This document shows positions 50,831 through 52,641 of a stretch of DNA of 52,641 nt, piece after piece. The notes below the pieces were generated by a model. It was not told the origin of the DNA. It was given only the letters and a program-made list of their open reading frames with translations, and searched no databases. The stretch is from an uncultured Bacteroidota bacterium (lineage in GTDB: Bacteria > Bacteroidota > Bacteroidia > AKYH767-A > OLB10): the NCBI GenBank assembly GCA_900696575.1, contig CAADHD010000005.1:1-52641 (forward strand), in the 5' to 3' direction. The translations under genes and the position numbers were made by a program. Position 1 is the stretch's first letter. Each line of letters begins with the position of its first letter.

Positions 50831-51127
50831 ATGCAAAACAATAACGATACTCAATGGATGCTCTGGGAAGTTTTTACCCAGGAAAAACCGGGAGCTCCTT
50901 TTGAACATGCCGGCAGCCTTCGCGCACCGGATAAAGAATTAGCCCTGCTTAATGCACGCGATGTGTATTCGCGCAGAAATGAAGCCATCAACATCTGGGT
51001 AGTTCCGGCTGATGCCATCACCGCTTCCACCCCTGATGACGAAGGACCGTTTTTCGATCCTTCCAATGACAAAGCATACCGTCATCCCAATTTTTACAAA
51101 ACTCCGGCAGGCATTAAACAGATATGA
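50831..51127 (+). CDS. paaB: 1,2-phenylacetyl-CoA epoxidase subunit PaaB
   Basis: A 98-residue small subunit of the epoxygenase complex, thought to bridge catalytic dimers. It matches the family by WEVFTQEKPGAPFEHAGSLRAPDKELALLNARDVYSRR and IWVVPADAI. Its stop overlaps the paaC start by 4 nt, which is common for subunits of one complex. Confidence 0.95.
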   Translation: MQNNNDTQWMLWEVFTQEKPGAPFEHAGSLRAPDKELALLNARDVYSRRNEAINIWVVPADAITASTPDDEGPFFDPSNDKAYRHPNFYKTPAGIKQI

Positions 51128-51885
51128 CAAAACAACACGCCTTAACCGATTTCTGCCTTCAGCTTGGTGATACTGCACTTATTCACGGCCAGCGGCTGGG
51201 CGAACTTTGCGGTCATGCTCCCATTCTTGAAGAAGACATTGCCCTAACCAACATTTCGCTCGACCTCATTGGGCAGGCACGCATCATGCTTGCTTATGCA
51301 GGCAAACTGGAAGGGCAAAACCGCGATGAAGACCAACTGGCTTTTCACCGCGATGCATGGCTTTTCAGAAATGTATTGATGGCCGAGCTTCCCAATGGCG
51401 ATTTCGGGTTTACCATCGGAAAGATTTTCTTCCTCAGTATTTACATGAAACATCTTTACCGATTGCTCAGCCAGGCAAAAGATGAAACCATAAAGGCGTT
51501 TGCAGAAAAATCGCTCAAGGAAGTCGTCTATCATGCACGTCATGCTTCCGATTGGGTAATTCGTCTTGGTGACGGCACTGTCGAAAGCCATCAGCGCATG
51601 CAGAATACCATGGATGATTTGTCGCTTTACACGGATGATCTTTTTGAAACAACAGATGCTGAAGCGTATCTTGTTAAAGAAAACATCATTCCCGGTTTGG
51701 CTGAAATAAAAAAAGCATGGATGGATGATGTGATTTCAGTTTTGAACGAAGCCAAACTTACACTTCCTGCAGCGAATAGTTTCTTACGCAAAGGCGGAAA
51801 GCGCGGACTGCATACCGAACATCTCGGTCATATACTGGCCGAAATGCAATTCCTTCCTCGTGCTTATCCCGATGCCAAATGGTAA
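51124..51885 (+). CDS. paaC: 1,2-phenylacetyl-CoA epoxidase structural subunit PaaC
   Basis: The 253-residue structural partner of PaaA in the epoxygenase. It shows LGDTALIHGQRLGELCGHAPILEEDIALTNISLDLIGQAR near the N-terminus and KRGLHTEHLGHILAEMQFLPRAYPDAKW at the end, typical of PaaC (this ferritin-like subunit lacks the full diiron site of PaaA). It overlaps paaB by 4 nt and is closely followed by paaD. Confidence 0.95.
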   Translation: MTKQHALTDFCLQLGDTALIHGQRLGELCGHAPILEEDIALTNISLDLIGQARIMLAYAGKLEGQNRDEDQLAFHRDAWLFRNVLMAELPNGDFGFTIGKIFFLSIYMKHLYRLLSQAKDETIKAFAEKSLKEVVYHARHASDWVIRLGDGTVESHQRMQNTMDDLSLYTDDLFETTDAEAYLVKENIIPGLAEIKKAWMDDVISVLNEAKLTLPAANSFLRKGGKRGLHTEHLGHILAEMQFLPRAYPDAKW

Positions 51886-51889
51886 TGCC

Positions 51890-52402
51890 ATGAACGCTGC
51901 CGGAATAAAATCTTTTACACCCGAATCAATCCGTACCATCCTTCAGGAAGTAAAAGACCCTGAAGTGCCTGTGCTGAGTATTGAAGAACTTGGTGTTTTG
52001 TGTGACGTAAAATTAACTGACGGACAATTTGAAATCATCATTACCCCAACCTATTCGGGATGCCCTGCCATGCATGCCATTATGGAGGACATAAAATCAG
52101 TTATGGAAAAGCATGGGATTCATAATTTCCAAATCAAAATGATTTACTCACCGGCATGGACTACCGACCGGATGAGTGAAACAGCCCGCGAAAAACTCCG
52201 TGAGTATGGTATTGCCCCTCCATCTCAATCAACAACTTCGCATCTGGAAGTATTACACAGCGGAAAATCAAAACCCGTTACATGCCCGTATTGCGGAAGC
52301 ACAGAAACCAAACTTACCAGTGCATTCGGCAGCACAGCCTGCAAAGCCCTCCATTACTGCAATCATTGCCGGCAGCCGTTTGAAGAGTTTAAGTGCCATT
52401 GA
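51890..52402 (+). CDS. paaD: PaaD, DUF59 / Fe-S maturation-like protein of the paa operon
   Basis: A 170-residue protein with an N-terminal DUF59 (MIP18-like) domain (VKDPEVPVLSIEELGVL, TYSGCPAMHAIMEDIK) and a C-terminal zinc/Fe-S type cysteine cluster (CPYCGSTETKL, ACKALHYCNHCRQPFEEFKCH). PaaD is needed for activity of the epoxygenase, probably in cluster assembly for the reductase subunit PaaE. The ATG at 51890 lies 4 nt after the paaC stop; upstream starts at 51860 and 51872 would overlap paaC. No paaE follows in the window. Confidence 0.93.
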   Translation: MNAAGIKSFTPESIRTILQEVKDPEVPVLSIEELGVLCDVKLTDGQFEIIITPTYSGCPAMHAIMEDIKSVMEKHGIHNFQIKMIYSPAWTTDRMSETAREKLREYGIAPPSQSTTSHLEVLHSGKSKPVTCPYCGSTETKLTSAFGSTACKALHYCNHCRQPFEEFKCH

Positions 52403-52431
52403 GGTGTTTCATTATTCATATACTTATTTGA

Positions 52432-52465
52432 ATGCCGCACCCGGCATGCCTGCCTTTTCTTTTTT
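52432..52465 (+). terminator. Possible weak terminator after paaD
   Basis: Arms ATGCCG (52432-52437) and CGGCAT (52442-52447) with loop CACC, and a T-rich tract (TTTTCTTTTTT) about 7 nt further. The gap between stem and T tract weakens the call. Confidence 0.35.
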
Positions 52466-52514
52466 ACAGGAAGTAACGAGGCTTTCTCCCTGACGACTAT
52501 AAAAATCAGTTAAT

Positions 52515-52553
52515 AAAAAAATCCCGTCTCGTTATTCATAACGAGACGGGATT
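52515..52553 (-). terminator. Strong intrinsic terminator for a minus-strand gene to the right
   Basis: Perfect 16-bp inverted repeat, AATCCCGTCTCGTTAT (52520-52535) and its complement (52538-52553), with a 2-nt loop. On the minus strand the stem runs into seven T residues; on the plus strand no T tract follows. It probably ends a minus-strand gene starting beyond the window, and may also stop the paa transcript. Confidence 0.7.
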
Positions 52554-52641
52554 AAGAGGCTGCGATGCCTGCTCAGCGCATGAGGCTTACGGCATCTCCG
52601 TTTCGGTTTGGCTTTACGATGCTATAGCCTCTGCAATTTCA

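Larger units (their letters stand above)
52403..52641. other. Window end: no complete gene; hairpins and a possible gene end
   Basis: After paaD no complete gene is seen. The minus strand could hold the last codons of a gene ending EIAEAIAS at a TAA at 52614, but the fragment is only eight residues long and other frames are closed by stops, so it is not called. Two hairpins are listed separately. Confidence 0.3.

Noticed and set aside
52573-52641. A minus-strand reading ending YSIVKPNRNGDAVSLMR at the right edge
   Set aside because: A stop codon lies at the very edge of that frame and no start codon is present.
1-52641. CRISPR arrays, tRNA genes, rRNA genes, integrases or phage modules
   Set aside because: No regular repeats, cloverleaf-like sequences in the gaps, or relevant protein families were seen.

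Overview
The window looks like chromosomal DNA of a Bacteroidota bacterium with a standard genetic code. The grounds are four proteins with type IX secretion (T9SS) C-terminal sorting domains or their broken remains, a DUF4295 gene beside rpmG and ftsY, DUF1573 proteins, an OMPP1-like outer membrane protein, almost no Shine-Dalgarno sequences, and promoters of the Bacteroidota type (TTG about 19 nt upstream of TAnnTTTG). Class or genus cannot be fixed from the sequence. Most of the window is compact housekeeping DNA: convergent genes are often separated by 1 to 25 nt or overlap.

Left part (1-11.8 kb): a T9SS protein gene interrupted by two in-frame stops, an MCE/MlaD lipid-transport protein with an Fe-S reductase-like membrane protein, a GT4 glycosyltransferase with a class I/II aminotransferase, two tandem DUF1573 proteins, and convergent valS and proS. 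Middle-left (12-22.6 kb): a Tyr/Trp-rich lipoprotein, an OMPP1-like porin, a SMUG2-like uracil-DNA glycosylase, an outer-membrane protein, an ECF sigma/anti-sigma pair whose anti-sigma carries TPR-like helices, a soluble TPR hybrid histidine kinase with receiver and Hpt domains, and a type B T9SS cargo protein.

Middle (22.9-30.3 kb): etfB-etfA, a bifunctional nuclease, a CNT nucleoside transporter with a lipoprotein-like periplasmic head, and a minus-strand block rpmB - aminopeptidase P - rpmG - DUF4295 - ftsY. A strong terminator-like hairpin lies just before ftsY. Then (30.4-39.7 kb) come a small membrane protein, a 1142-residue T9SS surface protein, a T9SS protein with a premature stop, a glycan-type operon (transaldolase-like aldolase, GT-C membrane protein, methyltransferase, methyltransferase-GT2 fusion) and the SRP RNA gene.

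Right part (39.8-52.6 kb): an endonuclease/exonuclease/phosphatase protein, a DUF5675 gene with an in-frame stop, a Kef-type antiporter, an AsmA-like protein with a 4 x 15-residue charged tail, an operon of GT2 - ECF sigma - esterase, tgt, and paaABCD for the phenylacetyl-CoA epoxygenase, followed by hairpins. I did not find a phage, integron, CRISPR array, tRNA, rRNA or intact insertion sequence. No clearly new multi-gene system is visible. The most interesting signals are four in-frame stop codons in three otherwise intact accessory genes, the terminator before ftsY, a Tgt without zinc cysteines, an FSA-family protein with a transaldolase-type residue, and an Fe-S protein without its usual partner.
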